Shown here one piece after another: positions 17,794-25,771 of a stretch of 64,000 nt of DNA. The first letter of the stretch is position 1. The number at the start of each line of letters is the position of its first letter. The position numbers were made by a program, and so were the translations under genes. The notes under the pieces were generated by a model. That model was not told where the DNA came from. It was given only the letters and a program-made list of their open reading frames with translations, and did not search any database. The stretch comes from VAZQ01 sp963841105 (GTDB taxonomy: Bacteria > Pseudomonadota > Alphaproteobacteria > Rhizobiales > Xanthobacteraceae), in contig CAWJCB010000008.1 in NCBI GenBank assembly GCA_963841105.1, positions 326,052-390,051 on the forward strand, given 5' to 3'.

Positions 17794-18153
17794 ATGGCAC
17801 ATGGAAAGCACGTGCCTAAAGTCGAGGAGCGCAAACGCTCGGCGCTTAGCATAGTACGAACGCGCCGCGCGCAGCAAAGGCACACAAATGTCCAGCTCCT
17901 GGTTGATGACGGCGATCGAGGGGTGCAACTCGGCCTTGATGCGCAACAAGTTATCGCACTCAGGCTGATGAAAATCGCTGCCGGTGGGACCGCAGCTCGT
18001 ACCGAAATAGCCCGAATGACGAGTGAGAAGGTTGCTGCCGCCACGGAAGCGATAGCGATTTTGACAATGGGCGGCTCTGCCCGAAAAGTCGTTCGCCGCT
18101 ACCGGACGCACGTAAGAGCAAACATGCGACGATTGTCGAGATCGGCGCGGTAA
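17794..18153 (+). CDS. Hypothetical helical protein, 119 residues
   Basis: ATG 17794 to TAA 18151-18153. A basic N-terminal stretch (KHVPKVEERKRSALS) is followed by long amphipathic helices (LRLMKIAAGGTAARTEIARM, SEKVAAATEAIAIL) and a basic tail (YRTHVRANMRRLSRSAR). The pattern resembles small phasin-like or poorly characterised proteins of rhizobia, but I assign no function. The opposite-strand frames here (poly-Ser, poly-Ile) are shadows of the GAT repeat. Confidence 0.6.
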   Translation: MAHGKHVPKVEERKRSALSIVRTRRAQQRHTNVQLLVDDGDRGVQLGLDAQQVIALRLMKIAAGGTAARTEIARMTSEKVAAATEAIAILTMGGSARKVVRRYRTHVRANMRRLSRSAR

Positions 18154-18310
18154 ACATGAGCCTTGTGGCGAGGCTCCCAGTGTCAGACTATCGCTCGACG
18201 GCTTTTTTCGAACATCGCGGACTGACCACTTGTTGGAGCTTTATTGTTTGATGTGGTCAGCGCACTGGCGTAGTGCACAAAGGCGAGCAACCCTTGTGTT
18301 GAACGACGAC

Positions 18311-20236
18311 TCAGGGGTCCAGCGTCCTGCCCAGTCGAAAGCCGACGTAGGCATGCCGGTTGTCGGCGCGAGTCCAGTCGCGCCTCGCCGAGCGCAGGCC
18401 GCTCGGGGGGACCCACCAAGCGCCGCCGCGGACTACACGAACGCTACAATCAGGGGATGTCCTAGCCGAGCCATCCGAGGGTGCGCCCGCGTAATTGGCG
18501 TGCCAGCAATCCTCAAGCCACTGGAACGCATTGCCGTGCATGTCGTGCAATGCGAACGCGTTCGGTAAAAGGCTTCCGACCGGAGAGGTATATGCATAGC
18601 CGTCGGTGCAGCGCGCGACAGTCCAGTCCTTTGCTTCGGAGATCGTGCCCTTTGCGGTTTGATCCGCACCGTTCACATACCGGCACGATTCCTTCTCGTC
18701 GTCGCCGAAAGAATATCTGGTCGTGCTCCCGGCGCGCGCGGCGTATTCCCATTCCGCCTCGGTCAATAGACGGTAGCTCCTGCCCGTTTTTCGCGACAGC
18801 CAGGCCGCATAGGCTTTAGCATCATTCCAGCTCAGGCAAACTGCTGGATGCGCGGCGGTTTGCGCAAAACCGGGATCGCGCCAGGAGCGTCCCTGTTTTT
18901 CCTCCATCTTATTGCCCCCTTCGAAAACAAGGCACTTGGTTCCTGCGTCATAGCCCGTCTCCGCCGCGAAGGCTGCAAACTGATCGACCGTCACGTGAAA
19001 TTTTCCGACTGCGAACGCTTTGGCGAACTTCACCGAATGCTGCGGTCCTTCATTGGTGGAACGCGCCGCCTCACTCGCGCGCGATCCCATGGTGAAGCTG
19101 CCCGCCGGCACCACGACCATCTCGGGGCAGGTATCGCATTCCTTGAATACGTCTTTCGGCTCCAGCGTGCGCTCCGCCTCTGTTGACAAAGGCCTCACGC
19201 CCTCCGGCGCAACGCCCACTGCCGGCGCCACGGGGGGCGGCGGCGCAGCCGGCTGAACGGGAGGAACATCGGCCGCCACGTCCTTGCTTTTCAGTTCCTC
19301 GATCCGTGCGCGAGCGAGCCCCGCGGCCGCGCAATCGGGAAATCGCGCAAGATGGTCCTCAAACGCCGGAAGGTTATCGATCGCCTCCGCGCTTCGCCAA
19401 TGATCGGCGGAGCCAGCACACGGATCAACTGACTGTGCAACTGGCGAGCTTGCCGAAGGGTTGGAATCAGAAGCTGCCGCCACGACTTCCCCAAATCGGA
19501 ACACATCGACCAGGGAGGAGGACACCGAGGGAACCTGCGCGTTGTTGGTTGCGTGAGATACGGCAACGCGCACGCGATTGAAAACCTGCTCTGCGGTCAA
19601 ATCCGGGACGCGCAGCCCCTTGATCATCTCGCTGACGAACACGCTGTTCGCTTGGCTGCTATCGCTGATCAGCTTGCCGGGCGCGGTGGAGTACATCGCC
19701 AGGGTCCCTTCCGGGGTATCGATCGCGTGCAGGCCGGTTGCCGTGGTGCGAAAGCGCCGCTCGAACGGATTAAGGCGGGCGGCATCAATGATCACGATCT
19801 TCACCCTTGCGCCTCTGCGCTTCATCGCGGCAAGCAGACTATCGATGCTCACTCCTTCCCTGCGCACGTCGGCCTCTCTCCAGATCTCGGCGTTGATCGG
19901 AATGAGAAAGGTCTGTCGCTCGACCTGGATGCCGTAACCGCTGTAATAGAGCAGCGCAGTCGTGCCATCGCCGATCTTTCCGAGAAAGGCATCGATCCCG
20001 TCCTGCATCTCCTGCTTGCCGACATTTTCCTTGACGTTGACTTTGAAGTCGTGGCGGACAAACTCGGCGGCGAGGGCGCGAACGTCGCTTATGGTTGTCG
20101 AGAGAGGCGAGGTGGCATCGGGATAATTGGCGTTGCCAATGACGAGCGCCACGCGCGCGGGCTGTTGCTGCGACCATGCCGAGACGGTCAGCATTGCGGT
20201 GCCAACGATCATGCAAAGCCAGAGCAGCAACTTCAT
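18311..20236 (-). CDS. Secreted caspase-like pseudo-protease fused to FGE-sulfatase domain
   Basis: 641 residues. A signal peptide (residues 1-22, MKLLLWLCMIVG) precedes a caspase p20-like fold (residues 28-245: LVIGNANYPDATSPLSTTIS). A Pro/Ala linker follows around 315-350, then a formylglycine-generating-enzyme/sulfatase-modifying domain (residues ~372-638: VVVPAGSFTMGS, LLTEAEWEYAARAG, LHDMHGNAFQWLEDCW, VRGGAWW). Both protease catalytic positions are substituted: the usual GHG histidine is Tyr101 (YYSGYGIQ) and the usual DAC cysteine is Ala153 (IIDAARLNPF). It should bind rather than cut. FGE folds of this type often serve as ligand-binding or regulatory domains. Downstream of a CHAT protease in the same region, it may be a partner or decoy, which is inference. 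Confidence 0.9.
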   Translation of the reverse strand: MKLLLWLCMIVGTAMLTVSAWSQQQPARVALVIGNANYPDATSPLSTTISDVRALAAEFVRHDFKVNVKENVGKQEMQDGIDAFLGKIGDGTTALLYYSGYGIQVERQTFLIPINAEIWREADVRREGVSIDSLLAAMKRRGARVKIVIIDAARLNPFERRFRTTATGLHAIDTPEGTLAMYSTAPGKLISDSSQANSVFVSEMIKGLRVPDLTAEQVFNRVRVAVSHATNNAQVPSVSSSLVDVFRFGEVVAAASDSNPSASSPVAQSVDPCAGSADHWRSAEAIDNLPAFEDHLARFPDCAAAGLARARIEELKSKDVAADVPPVQPAAPPPPVAPAVGVAPEGVRPLSTEAERTLEPKDVFKECDTCPEMVVVPAGSFTMGSRASEAARSTNEGPQHSVKFAKAFAVGKFHVTVDQFAAFAAETGYDAGTKCLVFEGGNKMEEKQGRSWRDPGFAQTAAHPAVCLSWNDAKAYAAWLSRKTGRSYRLLTEAEWEYAARAGSTTRYSFGDDEKESCRYVNGADQTAKGTISEAKDWTVARCTDGYAYTSPVGSLLPNAFALHDMHGNAFQWLEDCWHANYAGAPSDGSARTSPDCSVRVVRGGAWWVPPSGLRSARRDWTRADNRHAYVGFRLGRTLDP

Positions 20237-20719
20237 GCCAATCCTCCAGCCAGGGCGTTAAACCCCTCCAAGCAAGGCCACTCCAATGCAGAGTCAAAGA
20301 TATCACATCCGGCACGTCGGCGTGCAGCATGTCTAGGTCACCTGCAAGAGGTACTGACGGAATTGGAATTGGTCCAGGCAGACGGGGAGCTAAAGGCTCT
20401 GCAACGCCACGCAATTGCAATAGTCGATCCAGAATCGACGCACATTGAAATTCGCGGGTGAGGGGCGGCGAGCGCTCGCAGCCAAGGCGACGTTCCGTTG
20501 CGACAGAGCGGAGGCGGATTGGATTTGGAGCTGATCCCTTGTTCATGCCGGGGAGGCACGGAAGAAATGCCCCGATGCAACTACGGCCGCGCCTGCGGAG
20601 TGCTCACAGCGGCCGGCAAAGATGTGGGTGCGATTCTGATATCTGAGAGGGGGCTGGCACGACGGTACGTGCGGTCGGACATCGTGCCTGCAAGAGGGAC
20701 CTTGGTGCAGTCTGATTCA
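20237..20719. other. Intergenic, no gene seen
   Basis: Upstream region of the pseudo-caspase gene and downstream of the XRE pair. Frames here mirror each other on both strands without ribosome-binding sites. A promoter for the minus-strand gene must lie near 20240-20300, but I see no clear -35/-10. Confidence 0.35.
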
Positions 20720-20947
20720 TTAGGCGGCCGAGAAGGTTTGAACACACAACGTCCCTGTCAAAGCGGCTATGACGCCAATGATCGGCAATGCCACGCCAAG
20801 CGCATCCGCAATTCTAGCCATCACCAAGAGGCTTGGGTTTCGCTTGTCTCGCTCAATTCCACCTATGTAGGTCGAATCTATTTCCGCTTCGAACGCCAAC
20901 TGTTCTGAGAGAAAGTGCAGCTCGCGGCAAGACCCTTTATCGCCCAC
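20720..20947 (-). CDS. XRE-type HTH regulator, N-terminally shortened
   Basis: 75 residues. The HTH core is LSEQLAFEAEIDSTYIGGIE followed by RNPSLLVMARIADALGV, a classic phage-repressor-like fold. The first helix is missing: the N terminus (MGDKGSCRELHF) replaces the usual basic helix, so the gene may be truncated. It overlaps the end of the upstream XRE gene by 11 bp, and the hydrophobic tail (PIIGVIAALTGTLCV) is unusual for a DNA-binding protein. Possibly a decayed paralogue of its neighbour. Confidence 0.6.
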   Translation of the reverse strand: MGDKGSCRELHFLSEQLAFEAEIDSTYIGGIERDKRNPSLLVMARIADALGVALPIIGVIAALTGTLCVQTFSAA

Positions 20948-21170
20948 GCAAGCGCCTCTTAGGGGGCAATCTCAGCAATTCGGCTGGTTCCACTCCTAAG
21001 ACGGCCGCGAGCTTACCGATGATCTCCAGGCCCGGATAGCTCGCGCCACGTTCTAGCGTGCTCATGTAGCTACGATTTACGTCCGCCTCATAAGCCAAAT
21101 CCTCCTGGGACAAGCCCTTAGCATGGCGAAGCCGGCGGAGATTGGCGGCGAAGACTTGGCGCAAATCCAT
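20937..21170 (-). CDS. XRE-family transcriptional regulator
   Basis: 77 residues from ATG 21170 (MDLRQVFAANLRRLRHAK). The complete HTH is GLSQEDLAYEADVNRSYMS, and the second half, YPGLEIIGKLAAVLGVEPAE, is typical of single-domain Cro/C1 regulators. A TTG 12 bp further up is possible. It is divergent from the Cys-rich secreted protein at 21253, with 82 bp between the starts, so autoregulation and control of that gene through the shared intergenic DNA is a reasonable inference. Confidence 0.8.
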   Translation of the reverse strand: MDLRQVFAANLRRLRHAKGLSQEDLAYEADVNRSYMSTLERGASYPGLEIIGKLAAVLGVEPAELLRLPPKRRLRGR

Positions 21171-21252
21171 GCGCCAAGCCAAGTCGCTTGTTGGCTATTG
21201 ACCCACCGGTTTAAACCAACAAAATACCTGCTTCCTTTCGGGAGGACTTGCC

Positions 21253-21486
21253 ATGAAAACCTGGGTTCTGGCTGCAATTCTCTTGAGCTTAGCGGTACTA
21301 CCGACCTCTGCGGCTTGTTTGGATGCAACTAAAGCCTGCGCCATTCCACAAAGGGCTAGCAATTACACGCGAATGGCCCAGCAAAGCACTTGCTGCTGCC
21401 GCACACCGGGAGGGGGCCAGTGTTGCGGGCCGTGCTCCGTCAACCAGCCTCAGGGCTGCATCTGCTGGGGTACCAACGCCCGCTGA
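21253..21486 (+). CDS. Small secreted cysteine-rich protein (10 Cys)
   Basis: 77 residues from ATG 21253, with ribosome-binding site GGGAGGA seven bases upstream. Residues 1-21 are a clear Sec signal peptide (MKTWVLAAILLSLAVLPTSA). The mature part of about 56 residues holds ten cysteines, including C-C-C at TCCCRTPG and C-C at GQCCGPC, and ends in QGCICWGTNAR. The even cysteine number suggests several disulfides in the periplasm or outside the cell, or metal binding. No known bacteriocin or NCR family is recognised. It is divergently arranged with an XRE regulator. Confidence 0.7.
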   Translation: MKTWVLAAILLSLAVLPTSAACLDATKACAIPQRASNYTRMAQQSTCCCRTPGGGQCCGPCSVNQPQGCICWGTNAR

Positions 21487-21537
21487 TCCGACCGATTTTC
21501 TGCTGCAATACCGCGGCGCTGGGAATTAGACCCCCCG

Positions 21538-21717
21538 ATGATCGAGCATGATGATCGCGGGAGACAGCGGGGCATTATCTGGCGCGATGATCCCGTCGTG
21601 TTGGAAATTGCAATGCTGTTTGTTTTTGTTGGAGCTGCGTTAGTTATTTTTGGATTGAGCGTTTTCGGCTATCAGTGTTTCACTTTTGGCTCCGTTATGG
21701 ATTTTGGAAGCCAATAG
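21538..21717 (+). CDS. Small single-span membrane protein, 59 residues
   Basis: ATG 21538 to TAG 21715-21717. A charged N terminus (MIEHDDRGRQRGIIWRDD) is followed by one strongly hydrophobic span (EIAMLFVFVGAALVIFGLSV) and a short tail ending MDFGSQ. The charge-then-membrane layout is unlikely by chance in this GC-rich DNA, and the stretch is AT-richer than its surroundings. It lies 51 bp after the Cys-rich gene on the same strand and could be co-transcribed. No strong ribosome-binding site. Confidence 0.42.
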   Translation: MIEHDDRGRQRGIIWRDDPVVLEIAMLFVFVGAALVIFGLSVFGYQCFTFGSVMDFGSQ

Positions 21718-22468
21718 AATTGTGGGGGGCTTGGGCATGGTTGGGGGAAATTGCAGGTCGCGGTGCCATCAACGGCATCCCCCTGCATCATTAACGAGCC
21801 TCATGGGCCGTCCAAGCCGATTACAACCGTCGCGCGGGACGCTGCCGGGGCCATCACGCTCTCTTATCTCATTGAAACCGGTGCGAAATGTTGGCTCGTA
21901 CTCGCGTTTCCGGATTTCGTAGTCGAGCTTTGGTTCCGCTGTTACTACGTCGCCTGGTCCTTTCGCGCTCGCCGGGGCTTTTCTCCTAAGACAGTCGCAA
22001 TGAGGCCCCGCCAACCCGGGTGCTCGCCGGGTCTCATTTAGCTTTCTTCATATGCTTATGGGCAGAGGAAACGGGGGTCGACTCCACCTGACGGGATTTC
22101 CATAAGCATCGAAAACAACCGGCCGACGTGCCCAGTAGCCGCCGGGGCATCCGACGGGCGCCCCAACCACATACCGCACCGCTGGTTCGCGTGCCATCAC
22201 TGACTTGAAGCGTTCGATCCGACCGGGGCATTGAGGCAATAGAACCGATTCCACAGAGTGGGGTCAGCACTGCAAATTTTTGAACCTACATGCATATCCG
22301 GTGCAGCACCCAGAGAGCGGAAAGCGTGACTGGCCGTCGCTAGGGTGGACAATGATCTTTCATTCTCTCCACTTGATCGAACATCCCATCGATGGCAGTT
22401 GATCTTCCGGACCGTGGCCGGTTTCGGACACCTGCTTCATCGAGGTCGCGGCGGCCGTTATTTCCGGA
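21718..22468. other. Intergenic region with hairpin and weak small frames
   Basis: No certain gene. A minus-strand frame from GTG 22254 to 22048 encodes 68 residues with protein-like content (RYVVGAPVGCPGGYWARRPV, FDAYGNPVRWSRPP) and may be a small gene or fragment, but it lacks a ribosome-binding site. A hairpin (ACCCGG/CCGGGT, 22014-22032) lies in the middle. Confidence 0.35.
22014..22032. terminator. Possible weak hairpin terminator
   Basis: A six-base-pair stem (ACCCGG with CCGGGT, loop 22020-22026), followed on the plus strand by CTCATTTAGCTTTC, a poor T-rich tract. It could end the plus-strand transcript of the Cys-rich and membrane-protein genes; evidence is only structural. Confidence 0.25.
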
Positions 22469-23890
22469 TTATTTCCAGGCGCCGAAGCCGGCCGACACGG
22501 TCGGCGCGGCCCCATTTAGGAGATTCGTCGTGCTGGCGGGTGCAGCCTCCGGCTCGGCGCTCGTTGTCCGATGGGTCGGCGAAAGTTGCGGCTTGGCCGT
22601 GGCAAGCCTTTGGCTATCGGTTCGCTGCGTCTCGGGTCTAGAGTGGGTGCTACCTGTGACCGCAGTTGGCGCAGGCGACGCTGTCGGCGCCGACTGAGAC
22701 TTTGCTTGCGGAGATTGCGCCGCTGAGGTTCCGCGCGTCTCCGCATTCTCGCTCTTGGAACCGAACAGGTTACCGAAAAACGCTCCGATGCTGCCTGAGC
22801 TCGGTGCTGCCGAGGCAACTTGCACCGGTGCGGGTCTCGGTTCGGCAAAAGCGAGGCCGAACACGCTCGCGAGGGTGCCTTCGGGAGATGATGCGGCCGG
22901 TGGATGAACGCGGGCCGGGATCGTGCCTGAGACGGTGCGAATGGTGGTGCCCGGTCCGCCCTGGGATCTCAGCGCCGAAAGGAAAGTAGGGTTCATGCCA
23001 CCGTCCCCGCCCGTCGTGGCCACGACGGCGGGGACTCCACGGCTGATAAGCTGCGCGGTCTCCATGTCGTCGCGGCGCTCCTTGTTGCGGACCGCTGATG
23101 CGATCTCCTGCGGCACCTTAAAGGCGGGGCACCGGTCGGGTGGGCGGAACTTGCCAGAGGATTCCGCATTGAAAACGTACTGCTTGTCGCAAACATCGAT
23201 CTTCGGCTCTATCCGCGTGACCTCGAAATGGTCGTAGCCTTGTTTGAGCATTGTCCAGAAAGCAATGTGCGGGGAGTTGCGATGCTTCGCCATATTGAGC
23301 GGAGTCATCCGGAATGGGTAGGCCTGAATTTGGAATGACTTCTGACCGCCGAAGAAGGATTTACGAGCGAGCGAATATATTTCGGTGATCTGTTCATCCG
23401 TCATGGCGTAACAGCCGACCGAGGCACAATCGCCATGGATCATCAGCGATGCGCCTGATCGTTCATTTGCCCGATCATAGGCATTTGGGAACCCGGTATT
23501 GATGGCAAGATGGTAGTGGGACTTTGGATTCATCATGTTGGGAGTGACGGTGTAGAAGCCTTCCGGCGCTTGCCGGTCGCCTTCTTGCATCTTTGGCCCC
23601 AAGTCGCCGGACCAGCGACAGATAGGGTAGGTCCGCAGCAGCGCGAAGCGCCCGGTCTTGTCTACTTTCCAGACTTCTAGTTCCGACTCTTCCTTGAATA
23701 TTCGAACCAGGATTGGCGATTCCTTCGCCATGTTGCGGCTCTCAAGATCGGCAAACATACGCTCGGAGAGGGGCTGCATGTGACGGCCGCTAATACTAAG
23801 GATACCATCCATGTCGCAGCCAGTAACCGCAACGGCGGTCACAATCGCAGCGGACGCCAGAAGCAAGCGCAACAATGGCTTACGAATCAA
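22469..23890 (-). CDS. L,D-transpeptidase (YafK/YkuD type), lipoprotein
   Basis: From TTG 23890, with a GGAGGG ribosome-binding site eight bases upstream, 473 residues. A lipoprotein signal ends in AVAVTGC. The catalytic YkuD domain follows (ILVRIFKEESELEVWKVD, PICRWSGDLGPKMQEGDRQA, TPNMMNPKSHYHLAINTG) with the active-site motif SLMIHGDCASVGCYAMT (nucleophile Cys in SVGCY). The C-terminal ~180 residues are low-complexity Ser/Pro/Ala. These enzymes crosslink peptidoglycan or link proteins to it, in the periplasm. The ATG at 23968 gives an implausible N-terminal extension, so the TTG is preferred. Monocistronic. Confidence 0.88.
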   Translation of the reverse strand: MIRKPLLRLLLASAAIVTAVAVTGCDMDGILSISGRHMQPLSERMFADLESRNMAKESPILVRIFKEESELEVWKVDKTGRFALLRTYPICRWSGDLGPKMQEGDRQAPEGFYTVTPNMMNPKSHYHLAINTGFPNAYDRANERSGASLMIHGDCASVGCYAMTDEQITEIYSLARKSFFGGQKSFQIQAYPFRMTPLNMAKHRNSPHIAFWTMLKQGYDHFEVTRIEPKIDVCDKQYVFNAESSGKFRPPDRCPAFKVPQEIASAVRNKERRDDMETAQLISRGVPAVVATTGGDGGMNPTFLSALRSQGGPGTTIRTVSGTIPARVHPPAASSPEGTLASVFGLAFAEPRPAPVQVASAAPSSGSIGAFFGNLFGSKSENAETRGTSAAQSPQAKSQSAPTASPAPTAVTGSTHSRPETQRTDSQRLATAKPQLSPTHRTTSAEPEAAPASTTNLLNGAAPTVSAGFGAWK

Positions 23891-24347
23891 TGCTAAGCCC
23901 TCCGACCAACAGGCTTCCCCGAAGCCTTCTCCTCCTCTCAATCGTCCCAAGAGGAAGAACCACCGCAAGGCACGGCGCTGGTTGATGATGCCGATCGCAT
24001 TGACTGCTAGCCCACGTTGCGATCGGCGAATTTAGGAAGAAGGCTAGGCTAAGACTTTGGTAAGACGAGGGCAGCTCTCGAACAATCAATACAGCAGGAA
24101 CAGTCGGGAATTGAGAGTGCAGCCCCGCCGCCCGATTCCATAAAGCAAATATTTCCCAGCAAATCGAATGCGGATAATGGATCGCGCCGAGATGGCTACC
24201 ATTCGTGCCAGCTGTGTCCTCTTGGCCACACCCAATGAAATAGTTCACAGATGGTTTGCGTTTTAATGTCAGATTCCCAAGGGTGAGTCAGATTCTTCAA
24301 TGCCGACGCGCGCCACGTGAACCGCGGCCACTGGGGGAATTGGCGCC
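23891..24347. other. Intergenic, no gene seen
   Basis: Upstream region of the L,D-transpeptidase gene. Short frames on both strands lack start signals and domains. Confidence 0.35.
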
Positions 24348-24575
24348 ATGGCTAATGAGAGTCCTGCAAGAAAGTGCGTTTATCACGTTGTTTGCCTTTG
24401 CTGCGGCGGACCGCTCCCAAAAGATACCGACGCCCTCCGCGATAGCGATCACACGATCGTCTGCAATTGTGGGTCGGAAGTGATGTTTCAAAATAAAGCG
24501 TTATCGAGCGACTTCGGTGAATTCGATCGAATTATGCGTCATTTAAGAACGAGTCATAACGGAGAGTGTCGCTGA
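24348..24575 (+). CDS. Small zinc-ribbon-like protein, 75 residues
   Basis: ATG 24348 to TGA. It has a C-x2-C motif (CLCCGGPLPKD), a C-x-C motif (TIVCNCGSEVMF) and a helical end (FGEFDRIMRHLRTSHNGE). The spacing resembles a zinc ribbon that could bind nucleic acid or protein. The start follows GGGGGAAT. It precedes another small Cys protein on the same strand by 217 bp. No known family. Confidence 0.5.
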   Translation: MANESPARKCVYHVVCLCCGGPLPKDTDALRDSDHTIVCNCGSEVMFQNKALSSDFGEFDRIMRHLRTSHNGECR

Positions 24576-24792
24576 GCGGTTCTTCCGATCAACGCGGCGC
24601 GGCGTTCAAGTTCAATCCGTATCTCGATTTCGAAGACTGAAACGGCGCTGCAGCTTGGCAGCGCAGCTGCGTGATTTTTGCAACTGTCAGCATATTTTTG
24701 AATTGGGTAACCGTGCTGCACTGATTTTCTCCTCCATTGGTCGTTAAATTTTGCAACTGCAAGACGCTAACTGATTTGTTTAGAGGCATCTG

Positions 24793-25023
24793 ATGATCAC
24801 GAGCAGCAGGTATCTCATGAACGGCAGCCCCACCCGCTGCACGTTCTGCAACGGGCCGTTCCATCCCTGCAATGGTTTTGTTGAGTTTTGGCGGTCGTCT
24901 AACGGCGACCACTTCTGTTCAGAGTTTTGCGCAGACGACGCCGAGGAGGCTCACTTTCGAAAGCGCCATGCCGCCACGCTCGGTTGCCGCGCACTCGATA
25001 ACCCATCCGCGACCCCTCTCTAG
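24793..25023 (+). CDS. Small zinc-binding protein, 76 residues
   Basis: ATG 24793 to TAG. CTFCNGPFHPC and then FCSEFCADDAEEAHFRKRH form a two-knuckle zinc motif of the treble-clef/TRASH-like type. The same kind of protein, reduced to CAYCGQPF, survives as a remnant near 6560 on the other strand. Role unknown; presumably a zinc-binding adaptor. Confidence 0.55.
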   Translation: MITSSRYLMNGSPTRCTFCNGPFHPCNGFVEFWRSSNGDHFCSEFCADDAEEAHFRKRHAATLGCRALDNPSATPL

Positions 25024-25192
25024 GATTGCCGATTTAGGCTGCCGTCATAGTCCATTCGGATGGCATCAGCCTGGCGTACCGCAGCGGTAGAGAGCACCGC
25101 GTAACGAGTGGAGCAGGTGACCGCGGTCCCAAAGTAATCCTCCCACAAGCAAGTATGGGAAACGCGCTCGTCATCAACGCTCAGAGGATGGA

Positions 25193-25666
25193 TCAATCCT
25201 GTTCGGCCGCTGTTGTCGGCGCCGGCTCGATCATCGTTTCAGATACCGGTTCGGCTACCTTCGCAGCAGGTATGGGGCCGCCCTCGGTCACGATTGTCGG
25301 TTCGGCTGTTTTGAGAGCATTGGACCCAAGGATCAAAGCACCCAACATGACCGCCGCCACACACAGGGCGGATATCCAACTCCAACTGCCACGATCCTCC
25401 GCCGCTGTCATTCGATCTTCGTTGATCATCTCCTTTGGTGTACCAAAATCTGCCTCCCCGCGCGGTCGGTCTGGATTGAGGAGCGGAAAGAAGCGGTTTT
25501 CAAACTCCTCCGTGGCCTCTGGCACCCCTGCGTCGCCAACAGCTGAAAGAAGGTATTCATAAAGATTCACACCCATCCGGCCATTCCCAAAGTCCTGGGC
25601 GTGGCGCTGCTCTAGGGTGTCGAAGACGCGCTTTCGCATTTTATCTCCAGCGCGTATCGTTTCCAC
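25193..25666 (-). CDS. Membrane protein gene interrupted at its start by IS66
   Basis: 157 residues from GTG 25666: a soluble helical N-terminal part (RKRVFDTLEQRHAQDFGNGR), one transmembrane span (WISALCVAAVMLGALILG) and a Pro/Ala-rich tail. Joining across the IS and one copy of the 8-bp duplication restores an earlier GTG start at 28301 with ribosome-binding site AAGGGGGG and an N terminus MFEHQAAFVETIRAGDKM. IS66 therefore landed after the third codon. Translation might still start at GTG 25666 or ATG 25639, but the native promoter and start are now 2.6 kb away. Function unknown. Confidence 0.6.
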   Translation of the reverse strand: METIRAGDKMRKRVFDTLEQRHAQDFGNGRMGVNLYEYLLSAVGDAGVPEATEEFENRFFPLLNPDRPRGEADFGTPKEMINEDRMTAAEDRGSWSWISALCVAAVMLGALILGSNALKTAEPTIVTEGGPIPAAKVAEPVSETMIEPAPTTAAEQD

Positions 25667-25680
25667 AAATGCCGCTTGAT

Positions 25681-25688
25681 GCTCAAAC
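25681..25688. repeat. IS66 target-site duplication, left copy
   Basis: GCTCAAAC immediately outside the left inverted repeat; the identical octamer lies at 28292-28299 just outside the right end. Eight-base duplications are the rule for IS66-family insertion. Confidence 0.92.
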
Positions 25689-25771
25689 GTTAGCGGTTCT
25701 CTGATCCCACGGCTTTTAGGGCTTGTTTTTTTGTCAGGCGTGTGCGGCGCGATGAGCGCAGCCCGTGCGGC

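Noticed and set aside
17619..18111. Minus-strand frames with poly-Ser or poly-Ile tracts
   Set aside because: They are readings of the complementary GAT-repeat tract; the plus-strand acidic frame is more protein-like.
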